A DNA stretch of 5,866 nucleotides from positions 1 through 5,866 of the forward strand of contig CAKZQX010000007.1 in assembly GCA_937141995.1 (NCBI GenBank). Direction: 5' to 3'. The DNA is from an uncultured Chloroflexaceae bacterium. Lineage in GTDB: Bacteria > Chloroflexota > Chloroflexia > Chloroflexales > Chloroflexaceae. The position numbers and the translations under genes were made by a program. A model generated the notes under the pieces. That model ran no database searches. It saw nothing but the letters and a program-made list of their open reading frames with translations, and was not told the origin of the DNA. Shown here piece after piece: positions 1 through 4,619 of this stretch (position 1 is its first letter; each line of letters starts with the position of its first letter).

Positions 1-59
1 TATTTCTTTGTTGGAATACAGCGAGTTGATCATCAACCGCAACAGTTGTTGCACCGACC

Positions 60-863
60 GTGACGGTTCGCCCCACAAACACCGCCACACCAACCAGCAC
101 GCCTGTGCCGCCTACGCGCACGGCCACTGCGACGCGTACCCCAACGCCCACCAACACACCTACCGCCACTGCGACGCGTACCCTAACGCCCACCAACACA
201 CCTACCGCCACTGCAATACCGGTTCAAATTCCGGCAGCACCGGATAATCTCCAGGTATCGACTACAGCAAGTCAGGATATGCAACTCACCTGGCGCGACA
301 CCGTAATGAATGAAACTGGGTTTGAGATCTATGAAGGCAGTAACTATTGGGCAACTGTTCCCAGTCCAAATATCACGGCATTTACCATTTCTGGTTTGGA
401 ACCGAATTCCTATCACTGCTTCAAAGTACGGGCGATTAATAGTGCTGGTTCCTCTCCCTTTTCGGACTGGGCCTGTGTAACCACGCCTCCGCGCTGGTAT
501 GCTTCGTTCTGGAACAATACCACCCTCACCGGCCTTGCCGTGCATACCCGGTACGAGCCGGCGGTCTTCTTTGACTGGACCAGTGGCGCTCCCCATCCCG
601 ATGTCTATGCGGATTATTTCACCAGTCGTTGGACACGCAGTTCAGAATTTCATGGCGGTACCTATCGGTTTGAAGTGTATCATGACGATGGCGTGCGCCT
701 CTGGATCGATGATCAACTCTACATTGATAAATGGGACCAGGCTGCCGAAACGAGTAGCATCGATGTCTCGCTCACGGCCGGACCACATACGGTTAAAGTT
801 GAACATCTCGAACTGAACGGAGGGGCATCACTGAAGTTATCATGGCAGGCTCTCGCAGATTGA
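60..863 (+). CDS. Secreted/surface protein fragment: Thr/Pro linker, fibronectin type III, C-terminal PA14 domain (5' incomplete)
   Basis: Numbered from the GTG at 60, residues 1-52 are a Thr/Pro/Ala linker with a 14-aa repeat. Residues about 60-143 look like an Fn3 domain (LTW near 76, GFEIYEG, then YHCFKVRAINSAG near 118-130), with Cys120 and Cys139 perhaps paired. Residues about 145-265 are a PA14 domain, with the hallmark YHDDGVRLWIDD at 207-218 and a final GASLKLSW strand. PA14 and Fn3 modules usually bind carbohydrate or protein outside the cell. No signal peptide, membrane segment or ribosome site precedes the GTG, so 60 is only the first possible start after the in-frame TGA at 27-29. 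The open frame itself runs from 30. The real protein probably began upstream, for example a kinase or peptidase with a membrane anchor, and is truncated or frameshifted here. The domain calls are firm; the start is not. It ends in TGA just before a terminator. Confidence 0.85.
   Translation: MTVRPTNTATPTSTPVPPTRTATATRTPTPTNTPTATATRTLTPTNTPTATAIPVQIPAAPDNLQVSTTASQDMQLTWRDTVMNETGFEIYEGSNYWATVPSPNITAFTISGLEPNSYHCFKVRAINSAGSSPFSDWACVTTPPRWYASFWNNTTLTGLAVHTRYEPAVFFDWTSGAPHPDVYADYFTSRWTRSSEFHGGTYRFEVYHDDGVRLWIDDQLYIDKWDQAAETSSIDVSLTAGPHTVKVEHLELNGGASLKLSWQALAD
123..214 (+). repeat. 42-bp tandem repeat encoding the Thr/Pro linker
   Basis: Two full 42-bp units (123-164 and 165-206) plus an 8-base partial third copy. 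They differ at one base (C/T near 141 and 183). Each unit encodes 14 residues, ATATRTPTPTNTPT, changed to ATATRTLTPTNTPT in the second. Because 42 is a multiple of three, copy number can change without breaking the frame and would only alter linker length. Confidence 0.9.
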
Positions 864-906
864 TTAAGCTCTTGATTAAACGTCTGATTACCTCATCAGT
901 TATGTT

Positions 907-962
907 GCATGGCGTTGTCCTGGTGGATGTGAGGATACCAGGACAACACCATGCTTTTCTTT
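907..962 (+). terminator. Intrinsic terminator after the PA14 gene
   Basis: Arms 907-924 and 937-954 form an 18-bp stem with a single C-A mismatch (913/948) and a 12-nt loop. TTTTCTTT follows at 955-962. It lies 44 bases past the TGA at 861-863. The stem is near-perfect, but the flank on the minus-strand side has no T-run, so it should act on plus-strand transcripts. Confidence 0.85.
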
Positions 963-964
963 AT

Positions 965-1173
965 CAATTACACGAGTTACGCGGTCTCTCCTTTGGACGT
1001 GGATATCGCCTCCATCAGGGTGGAAGATTCCCGATCTTTTTCACAAAATTGTGGCTCGGAGAGCCACAATTTTGTGAAAAAGGATAAAACAGTACCACGC
1101 TGCTGCAGGCGAAACCGGCATTCGGGTCTGGCACGAGGCCGGAACAGTCCGCATCGCGTAACTCGTGTCAATT
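965..1173. mobile_element. MITE-like element, 199 bp, 14-bp TIRs, CAATT target duplication
   Basis: The left end ACACGAGTTACGCG (970-983) is an exact inverted copy of CGCGTAACTCGTGT (1155-1168). Immediately outside both ends sits the same pentamer CAATT (965-969 and 1169-1173), as expected of a 5-bp target-site duplication. The 199-bp body has no credible gene and no transposase, so it would need one in trans. It contains the large palindrome at 1036-1082. The insertion lies between two terminators, where it does no damage. The transposase family cannot be told from these ends. Confidence 0.65.
1036..1082. repeat. 22-bp-arm perfect palindrome with 3-nt loop
   Basis: Arms 1036-1057 and 1061-1082 are perfectly complementary around GGA. 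The centre has the form of a symmetrical terminator (AAAATT, GC-rich stem GTGGCTC, AATTTT), so it could stop transcription in either direction. GAT occurs directly outside both ends (1033-1035 and 1083-1085). This may be a tiny duplication from insertion of a REP-like unit, but three bases can match by chance. Confidence 0.75.
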
Positions 1174-1175
1174 AG

Positions 1176-1216
1176 AAAACAGCCTACAGCTTTGTAAAGC
1201 CATGGACTGTTTTTCT
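1176..1216. terminator. Probable bidirectional terminator between convergent genes
   Basis: AAAACAGCC (1176-1184) pairs with GG-A-CTGTTTT (1204-1213, one bulged A). Inside is a second hairpin GCTTT-GT-AAAGC (1189-1200). On the plus strand the stem runs into TTTTTC. On the minus strand it runs into TTTTCTAATT. It lies between the plus-strand PA14 gene and the minus-strand cluster ending at 1357, so it could close both transcripts. Confidence 0.55.
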
Positions 1217-1356
1217 ATTATAGACGTATCTACTATCCATATGTTACGTTGCGGCACCCATATCACTACTACAGTGTGACTGACATAGCACTTGCTGCAT
1301 TCCGGGCGGCGTGAGAATGCGTGATATAGGGGCGGACTCGCTTCTGCGCGGCCCGC
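1217..1356. other. Gap downstream of gene C, no gene seen
   Basis: I find no ribosome site plus ORF here. The only structure is a 7-bp inverted pair, ATATCAC (1260-1266) and GTGATAT (1321-1327), which is too far apart to count for much. With 864-1216 this makes a 493-base gene-free stretch; the rest of it is the two terminators and the MITE-like element. Confidence 0.6.
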
Positions 1357-2175
1357 CTATTCCGGCGCTTCGGCGGCAAAGACGGGGCAGATCGTAACGT
1401 GGCGCTGGTCGTCGCGGTAGTCGAGGCGCACATCGTCGGTGGGGAGGGCGCCGACGAAGTAGGCGCGGAAGCCTTCGAGGAACTGGGGCCACTCGTGGGC
1501 GACGCTGAGGATGTAGTGGCTGGCACAGTCGAAGGGGACGGTGAGATAGCGCACGATGATCTCGACCAGCAGACAATCGGGCTCGCCGGTCTGCCGGGCG
1601 TGGCGGGCGCGCAGCCGGGCGGTGGCGGCGGTCGTCAGGCGGGTGAGGTCGGCCAGTTCGGTGGCACTCAGGGCGTCCAGGTAGTCCGGGTCGGCCAGGA
1701 CGACGCTCAATAATGGAGAATAGAGAGTGGAGCATGGAGCATGATGGTTGTCTTTCGCCTGTGCCGGCATCGGGGGCGGCGTGTGTGGGTTGCACGCAGC
1801 ATGCTGCATTTTGCATGCTCCCTTCGTAGTGTCGGCCACGGCGTGGCAGGGAAGGTGGAACATCGTCGTCAGAATGCCGGTCAGGTCCGGATCATCGGTG
1901 GGGATAATCACGGGTAGCTCGGTGAGCGGCGCGTTGATGGGCAGGCTGAGCGAGCGCTGCAGGTGGTCGTGCAAGACCGCCGCTGCGGGCAGATCATCGC
2001 AGTCGAAGGTGGCGCGGATGGTTCCGCCGCTGCGCAGGCTCAGGCGGTAGATGTGCTGGTCGGGCAGGCTCTCGATGATCAGGCAGTTCGGCAGATCCGG
2101 GCGGAGGTAGGTGTGGCCGGCAGCGTGGCGCGCGGCGTCGGCCATGTTCTCGGCGCGGATGGCGTCGTTGGTCAT
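1357..2175 (-). CDS. Gene C: unknown two-part protein with N-terminal copy of the shared A/B/C domain
   Basis: 272 aa; ATG at 2175 with AAGGAG 7 nt upstream; ends in TAG. The start overlaps the stop of gene B as ATGA (2172-2175), so translation is coupled. Residues about 24-91 match the shared domain: RPDLPNCLIIE at 25-35 (C31), Y43, R48, G51, AVLH at 66-69, and LPVII at 87-91. Residues about 118-154 are a low-complexity stretch, rich in His, Ala and Pro with four Cys, encoded by two heptamer arrays. It looks like material inserted into a linker. Residues about 155-272 form a second, acidic domain (LADPDYLDALSATELADL, then an aromatic stretch around HEWPQFLEGFRAYF) that I do not recognise. 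There is no signal peptide or membrane helix, so it is probably cytoplasmic. Reality of the gene is well supported; function is unknown. Confidence 0.85.
   Translation of the reverse strand: MTNDAIRAENMADAARHAAGHTYLRPDLPNCLIIESLPDQHIYRLSLRSGGTIRATFDCDDLPAAAVLHDHLQRSLSLPINAPLTELPVIIPTDDPDLTGILTTMFHLPCHAVADTTKGACKMQHAACNPHTPPPMPAQAKDNHHAPCSTLYSPLLSVVLADPDYLDALSATELADLTRLTTAATARLRARHARQTGEPDCLLVEIIVRYLTVPFDCASHYILSVAHEWPQFLEGFRAYFVGALPTDDVRLDYRDDQRHVTICPVFAAEAPE
1716..1743. repeat. Heptamer array inside gene C (4 x GAGNNTG-like)
   Basis: Plus-strand units are GAGAATA, GAGAGTG, GAGCATG, GAGCATG. On the minus strand they encode roughly residues 145-154 of gene C. GAGCATG recurs as a unit in the array inside gene E at 4149-4183, which points to one repeat family entering both genes. 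Confidence 0.75.
1789..1816. repeat. Heptamer array inside gene C (4 x GYTGCAT-like)
   Basis: Units are GTTGCAC, GCAGCAT, GCTGCAT, TTTGCAT. They encode residues about 120-129 of gene C. Together with the array at 1716-1743 it brackets the low-complexity insert between the two domains. Confidence 0.7.
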
Positions 2176-2684
2176 GGGTGGGCTCCTTCCTGGTGGGTCA
2201 TTACAGACAAGCCAAAGGTAGTGATCAGCGCGGCGGCGGTGGTGTCGGCGGTGGTGACGACCAGCGGCAGCCGGGTGAGCTGATGCAGGGTCGCCAGGTC
2301 GTCCAGATCCTGGCAGCGGTAGGTACCCTCCGGGCTGCCGTTGAGCCGGATCGTGACCTGGTAGTAGTCCGGGTCGCTATCGTCGGCGATGATGAGGCAG
2401 TCGGGGGGCGGGGTTGCGAGGGTTGGCATGGGTTCACCGCGCGCGCGGGCCAGGGATAGGGTGACCGCAAAGCGGAGATCAAGGCGGTCCAGAAGGTCCA
2501 GGCATGCCGCGCGCTTTGCGTCTGCCGTAAGATATGCCTCCCAGTCCTCCGGGGGAACCTGCTGCTGGTTCAGCAGGCGTGCATCTACCTTGCGGGTCGC
2601 TGCATCTGCTGCCTGAGTCAGTTCCTGGTAGTAGTGACGAAGGGTCTCCAGGTTGACCAGGCGGGTATCCGGGGCGGGGGTCAT
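2172..2684 (-). CDS. Gene B: unknown protein, helical N-terminus plus shared A/B/C domain
   Basis: 170 aa; ATG at 2684; GGAGGTG (2690-2696) 5 nt upstream. It overlaps gene A by ATGA at 2681-2684 and gene C by ATGA at 2172-2175. Residues 1-85 are charged and predicted helical (ETLRHYYQELTQAADAATRK, then a long Ala/Leu/Asp/Arg stretch); this part is absent from A and C. Residues about 93-143 are the shared domain: CLII at 96-99, Y108, R113, G116, ATLH at 131-134 and LPLVV at 139-143. The spacing from Cys to the final His is identical to A and C. The tail (TTADTTAAALITTFGL) resembles the end of the C copy (LTGILTTMFHL). There is no secretion signal. A cytoplasmic partner of A and C is the simplest reading; activity is unknown. 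Confidence 0.85.
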   Translation of the reverse strand: MTPAPDTRLVNLETLRHYYQELTQAADAATRKVDARLLNQQQVPPEDWEAYLTADAKRAACLDLLDRLDLRFAVTLSLARARGEPMPTLATPPPDCLIIADDSDPDYYQVTIRLNGSPEGTYRCQDLDDLATLHQLTRLPLVVTTADTTAAALITTFGLSVMTHQEGAHP

Positions 2685-3028
2685 CGGTTCACCTCCACAG
2701 AGTCGGGCAGTTCGGCGACCGGCGTCAGGGCGTGCTCGCGGGTCAGCGCATGGGCGAGGGCGCTCGCGGCATCCTCAACGACCAGCGGCAGATCGCCGGT
2801 GCCAGTGCAGACTATCTGGTAGAGCGTCGCTGCGTCGGTGAGCTGAGCGACATAGCAGGTCAGGGCGATGCTGCCCCTGCGCCGCAGCACAACGCGGTAG
2901 AAATCGTCGTCGCCATTCTCAACGATGAGCAGGCAGTTGAGCAGATCGGGCCGCAACAGGTCGGTTGAGTCGAGCGGCAGAGCGGCATTGAACAGCGCGG
3001 CGGGACGCATGTCGGGATGCAGGTGCAT
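2681..3028 (-). CDS. Gene A: small unknown protein, mostly the shared A/B/C domain
   Basis: 115 aa. The frame is open further upstream (to 3091), but the ATG at 3028 is chosen because AAAGGAG (3035-3041) stands 6 nt before it, and the extra residues are encoded by a repeat array and hairpin. It ends in TGA overlapping the start of B. The shared domain fills residues about 24-84: RPDLLNCLLIVENGDDDFY at 26-44 with C32 and Y44, then R49, G52, ATLY at 67-70 and LPLVV at 80-84. After it comes an Ala/Leu-rich helix (DAASALAHALTREHAL). It is the shortest of the three paralogues and close to the bare domain, so best for structure prediction. First gene of the A-B-C coupled unit. Function not recognised. 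Confidence 0.85.
   Translation of the reverse strand: MHLHPDMRPAALFNAALPLDSTDLLRPDLLNCLLIVENGDDDFYRVVLRRRGSIALTCYVAQLTDAATLYQIVCTGTGDLPLVVEDAASALAHALTREHALTPVAELPDSVEVNR
2690..2696 (-). promoter_or_regulatory. Ribosome binding site of gene B, inside gene A
   Basis: GGAGGTG on the minus strand, 5 nt before the ATG at 2684. It lies within the last codons of gene A, so ribosomes finishing A can restart on B. Confidence 0.8.
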
Positions 3029-3034
3029 GGGTTT

Positions 3035-3041
3035 CTCCTTT
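3035..3041 (-). promoter_or_regulatory. Ribosome binding site of gene A (decides start)
   Basis: AAAGGAG on the minus strand, 6 nt before the ATG at 3028. No comparable site precedes the upstream in-frame starts up to 3091. Confidence 0.85.
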
Positions 3042-3050
3042 CTTCGGGTG

Positions 3051-3082
3051 AGGCGATGATCGGATGACGCGAGGATGCGATG
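3051..3082. repeat. Octamer array upstream of gene A (4 x NNGCGATG-like)
   Basis: Plus-strand units are AGGCGATG, ATCGGATG, ACGCGAGG, ATGCGATG. The consensus is the same as the array upstream of gene D at 3448-3487. It sits between the hairpin after D and the ribosome site of A. Protein binding sites or a neutral expanding repeat are both possible. Confidence 0.65.
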
Positions 3083-3088
3083 GGCGAA

Positions 3089-3119
3089 CACCAGGCCGGT
3101 GGGTAGTTCCAGCCTGGTG
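3089..3119 (-). terminator. Weak hairpin after gene D
   Basis: CACCAGGC and GCCTGGTG (3089-3096 and 3112-3119) form an 8-bp GC-rich stem with a 15-nt loop. It begins 11 bases past the TAA of gene D. The minus-strand tail is TTCGCCC, a poor U-run, so it may attenuate or protect the mRNA 3' end rather than stop transcription fully. Confidence 0.4.
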
Positions 3120-3129
3120 CGGTGGGCGA

Positions 3130-3375
3130 TTACGGCTTGCGGAACAGGTTGAGACCGAGCCGGAAATCAGATTTACCGGGCACCTCGGTGTTGCCTTTGG
3201 TGGAGGCGACGATGTTGGATTTGCCGGTGCTCGATGGGCCGAAGTCCTGCGTGAGGTCGATGGTGATCGTCAGAATCGTCCGGTCGGCAGAGACGTTCAG
3301 GGCGACATTCTGGCCGACTTCGGCGGTGATCGGGGTGGCGTGGTTCGCGGTGGTGGCGGATTTTGCTGCTGACAT
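3130..3375 (-). CDS. Gene D: small conserved-type protein with DLTxxFGPSSTGKS motif
   Basis: 81 aa; start ATG at 3375 with GAAAGGAAA (3383-3391) upstream; ends in TAA. The frame is open further upstream, but only this ATG has a ribosome site. Residues 1-20 are Ala/Thr-rich and probably disordered. Residues 31-81 carry a compact core: TILTITIDL at 33-41, FGPSSTGKS at 45-53, NIVASTKGN at 54-62 and FRLGLNLFRKP at 71-81. The alternating hydrophobic pattern suggests a beta-rich small fold. I recall short hypotheticals of this shape (DLT..FG.S..GK...AST.GN) in phage and environmental genomes, but I cannot name the family. GPSSTGKS fits the Walker A pattern; 81 aa is too small for a P-loop NTPase. 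No membrane segment. Stands between the macro-domain gene and the A-B-C unit. Confidence 0.8.
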   Translation of the reverse strand: MSAAKSATTANHATPITAEVGQNVALNVSADRTILTITIDLTQDFGPSSTGKSNIVASTKGNTEVPGKSDFRLGLNLFRKP

Positions 3376-3382
3376 GGTGTGG

Positions 3383-3390
3383 TTTCCTTT
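3383..3390 (-). promoter_or_regulatory. Ribosome binding site of gene D (decides start)
   Basis: AAAGGAAA on the minus strand, centred about 10 nt before the ATG at 3375. It is weaker than the sites of E and G. Confidence 0.65.
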
Positions 3391-3447
3391 CTGGTGTGTG
3401 AGCAAACAAGTGCCGGTGCCCATCTCCGACGACAGGGCAGGATGAAG

Positions 3448-3487
3448 ATACGATGAAGCGATGAGGCGATGAGACGATAATGCGATG
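3448..3487. repeat. Octamer array between genes E and D (5 x NNGCGATG-like)
   Basis: Units are ATACGATG, AAGCGATG, AGGCGATG, AGACGATA, ATGCGATG. The array directly abuts the stop codon of gene E (3488-3490). It shares its consensus with 3051-3082, so the two gaps that flank gene D carry the same repeat. Confidence 0.8.
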
Positions 3488-4303
3488 CTAGAGGCCGGCC
3501 TCGAACCGGCGCAGCCAGCGGTTGGCCTCGGCTTCATCGCCGGCATAGCTGACGATGGTGCCGTCTACGATGAGCGGGATCGCGCCGGCGGCACCAGGTG
3601 GCAGCGGGCAGGCGGCAGTAGGCAGCGGGGAACGGCTGTCATTCCGGCATGGGCTACTACCTGCTGGTTGCTGCTTCCTGCTCACTGATGACGCTTCCCA
3701 GACGTGGACCAGCGGCGGTAAGGACTGGAGCAGGGGGAGCACGTCGGCGCGGCGCAGCTTGCCGTTGCCAATGCCGGGGAAGACCATATCGACGCGGCGC
3801 GGGTGATGAGTGGCGATCCAGGTGCGCAGCGCGGCGAGGGAGCGTGCGATGAGTTCCGGGTCGGCCGGGTGGGTGTAGTGGTACTTCACCTGCAATGCGC
3901 CGATGCGTACGCGCGGCCAGATCGCCGTGAGCAGGTTGTACTCGCCCCGGCTGCCGCAGGTAGACTCGATCTGGCGGCCCAGGTAGCGGTCCAGCCCACG
4001 AATGCGGTCGCGGGCCTGCTGCGCAACGCCGCGCCCCATAACCAGCGCGCCGTTGGCCTTGACGGTGCTGTTGGTGGTGATCACCAGCAGATCAGTCTGG
4101 TCGTAGACCGTCCAGATGTCGCCGGTTGCGAAGGTAGGACCAGGCGGAGATAATTGAGCATGGACACTGGATAATTGAGCATGAGCCCCCTCCTCGGCTG
4201 ATGGCTCAGCGGCGGCCTGGACAAACCGCTCACGCCAGAGCCGTGCGGCAGCGGGATCGCCCTCCTGCATTGCGGCGTACAGATCCGCTTTCATCGTTCC
4301 CAT
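3488..4303 (-). CDS. Gene E: macro-domain (ADP-ribose-binding type) protein
   Basis: 271 aa from the ATG at 4303, chosen because AAAGGAGG stands 5 nt upstream (a second ATG lies at 4294). It ends in TAG. Residues about 58-203 read as a macro domain: DLLVITTNSTVKANGALVMG at 71-90, then RGVAQQA (91-97) matching the N-G-G ligand loop, YNLLTAIWP at 122-130, ELIARSLAALRTWI at 150-163, and VFPGIGNGKL at 174-183 matching the G-x-G-x-G loop. Macro domains bind ADP-ribose or related ligands, and some hydrolyse ADP-ribosyl groups; phage-type single-domain members look like this. Two low-complexity inserts encoded by heptamer arrays flank the domain: residues about 40-52 (AHAQLSSVHAQLS, a 7-aa period) and about 206-235. 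A tail, IVDGTIVSYAGDEAEANRWL (245-264), follows. Catalysis versus binding cannot be decided here. Confidence 0.85.
   Translation of the reverse strand: MGTMKADLYAAMQEGDPAAARLWRERFVQAAAEPSAEEGAHAQLSSVHAQLSPPGPTFATGDIWTVYDQTDLLVITTNSTVKANGALVMGRGVAQQARDRIRGLDRYLGRQIESTCGSRGEYNLLTAIWPRVRIGALQVKYHYTHPADPELIARSLAALRTWIATHHPRRVDMVFPGIGNGKLRRADVLPLLQSLPPLVHVWEASSVSRKQQPAGSSPCRNDSRSPLPTAACPLPPGAAGAIPLIVDGTIVSYAGDEAEANRWLRRFEAGL
3600..3634. repeat. Heptamer array inside gene E (5 x GGCAGNN)
   Basis: Plus-strand units are GGCAGCG, GGCAGGC, GGCAGTA, GGCAGCG, GGGAACG. It encodes the Pro/Leu/Ala-rich part of the second insert of gene E (about residues 224-235). It lies past the last macro-domain strand. 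Confidence 0.8.
3654..3688. repeat. Heptamer array inside gene E (5 x YTNCTRN)
   Basis: Units are CTACTAC, CTGCTGG, TTGCTGC, TTCCTGC, TCACTGA. It encodes residues about 206-217 (SVSRKQQPAGSS). With 3600-3634 it makes a single insert of about 90 bp. Confidence 0.65.
4149..4183. repeat. Heptamer array inside gene E (GATAATT GAGCATG GACACTG GATAATT GAGCATG)
   Basis: Five heptamers with a 21-bp higher-order repeat, which translates to the 7-aa repeat HAQLSSV. It lies just before the macro domain. GAGCATG is shared with gene C at 1730-1743. Confidence 0.85.
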
Positions 4304-4308
4304 TGGTT

Positions 4309-4316
4309 CCTCCTTT
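4309..4316 (-). promoter_or_regulatory. Ribosome binding site of gene E (decides start)
   Basis: AAAGGAGG on the minus strand, 5 nt before the ATG at 4303. It rules out the longer frame that is open to 4423. Confidence 0.9.
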
Positions 4317-4347
4317 GGACTGACGAAGTGACATATATGGTTGCGTT

Positions 4348-4377
4348 GCCCCGCGCGGCAGCGCGGTAGGTCGGGGC
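4348..4377 (-). other. GC-rich hairpin in the leader of gene E
   Basis: Two alternative pairings overlap: GCCCC/GGGGC (4348-4352 with 4373-4377) and CCGCGC-GGCA-GCGCGG (4351-4366). No U-run follows on the minus strand, so it is not a terminator. It lies 45-74 nt upstream of the start codon, where it might affect transcript stability. Confidence 0.4.
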
Positions 4378-4394
4378 GGGTGCGGGCGCCGCGC

Positions 4395-4423
4395 GTGATA
4401 CCAATCTGACTTCCAAACGGCAA
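4395..4423 (-). promoter_or_regulatory. Candidate sigma-70-type promoter for gene E
   Basis: On the minus strand, TTGCCG (4418-4423) and TATCAC (4395-4400) are 17 bases apart; each matches four of six consensus bases. Transcription would start near 4388, giving a leader of about 85 nt. A match this weak can occur by chance. Confidence 0.3.
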
Positions 4424-4434
4424 ACATCCGACGA

Positions 4435-4470
4435 ACCACGAAGACCACGAAGACCACGAAGGAACACGAA
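4435..4470. repeat. 9-bp tandem repeat (3 x ACCACGAAG + GAACACGAA)
   Basis: Three identical nonamers at 4435-4461 followed by a diverged fourth. It is non-coding. Repeats of this look (CACGAAG) turn up between genes in many environmental bacteria. It lies just upstream of the candidate promoter of E. Confidence 0.85.
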
Positions 4471-4619
4471 TAACTGGATAGTGGGAGCGGTCGCGTGTCT
4501 ACGTCCGGTTCACTGTTGCACGCTCGGTGTGGCCTGCGTGGGTTTCTTGCACGTTTGGCGGCACATTGGTGTGAGGAACGGGAGGAGCGACGACCGTGGC
4601 GGCCGCCGCTCACCGGCGA

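Larger units (their letters stand above)
4304..4619. other. Non-coding leader between genes F and E
   Basis: A 316-base gap. It holds the ribosome site of E, a GC-rich hairpin (4348-4377), a candidate promoter (4395-4423) and a 9-bp repeat array (4435-4470). After the array, ATAACTG GATAGTG (4470-4483) resembles two more heptamers of the gene E type. In 4484-4619 I find only an 18-codon minus-strand frame without a ribosome site, which I do not call. Confidence 0.6.

Noticed and set aside
8..247. His/Asn-rich frame in the linker region
   Set aside because: Shadow of the 42-bp repeat in the wrong frame; the Thr/Pro frame runs on into clear Fn3 and PA14 domains.
951..1175. Small ORFs on both strands through 951-1175
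   Set aside because: They read through the palindrome and inverted repeats of the MITE-like element, have no good ribosome site, and mirror each other because the DNA is palindromic.
1244..1816. 190-codon minus-strand frame overlapping gene C
   Set aside because: Pro/Arg-rich composition of a shifted GC-rich frame; no ribosome site; gene C in the other frame has the coupled ATGA start and paralogues.
3221..3243. Walker A-like GPSSTGKS in gene D as evidence of an NTPase
   Set aside because: The protein is 81 aa, with no Walker B or room for a P-loop fold; the pattern is short enough to arise by chance.
3051..3487. Repeat arrays considered as a CRISPR array
   Set aside because: Units are 7-9 bp, contiguous and degenerate, with no spacers of constant length and no cas genes nearby.
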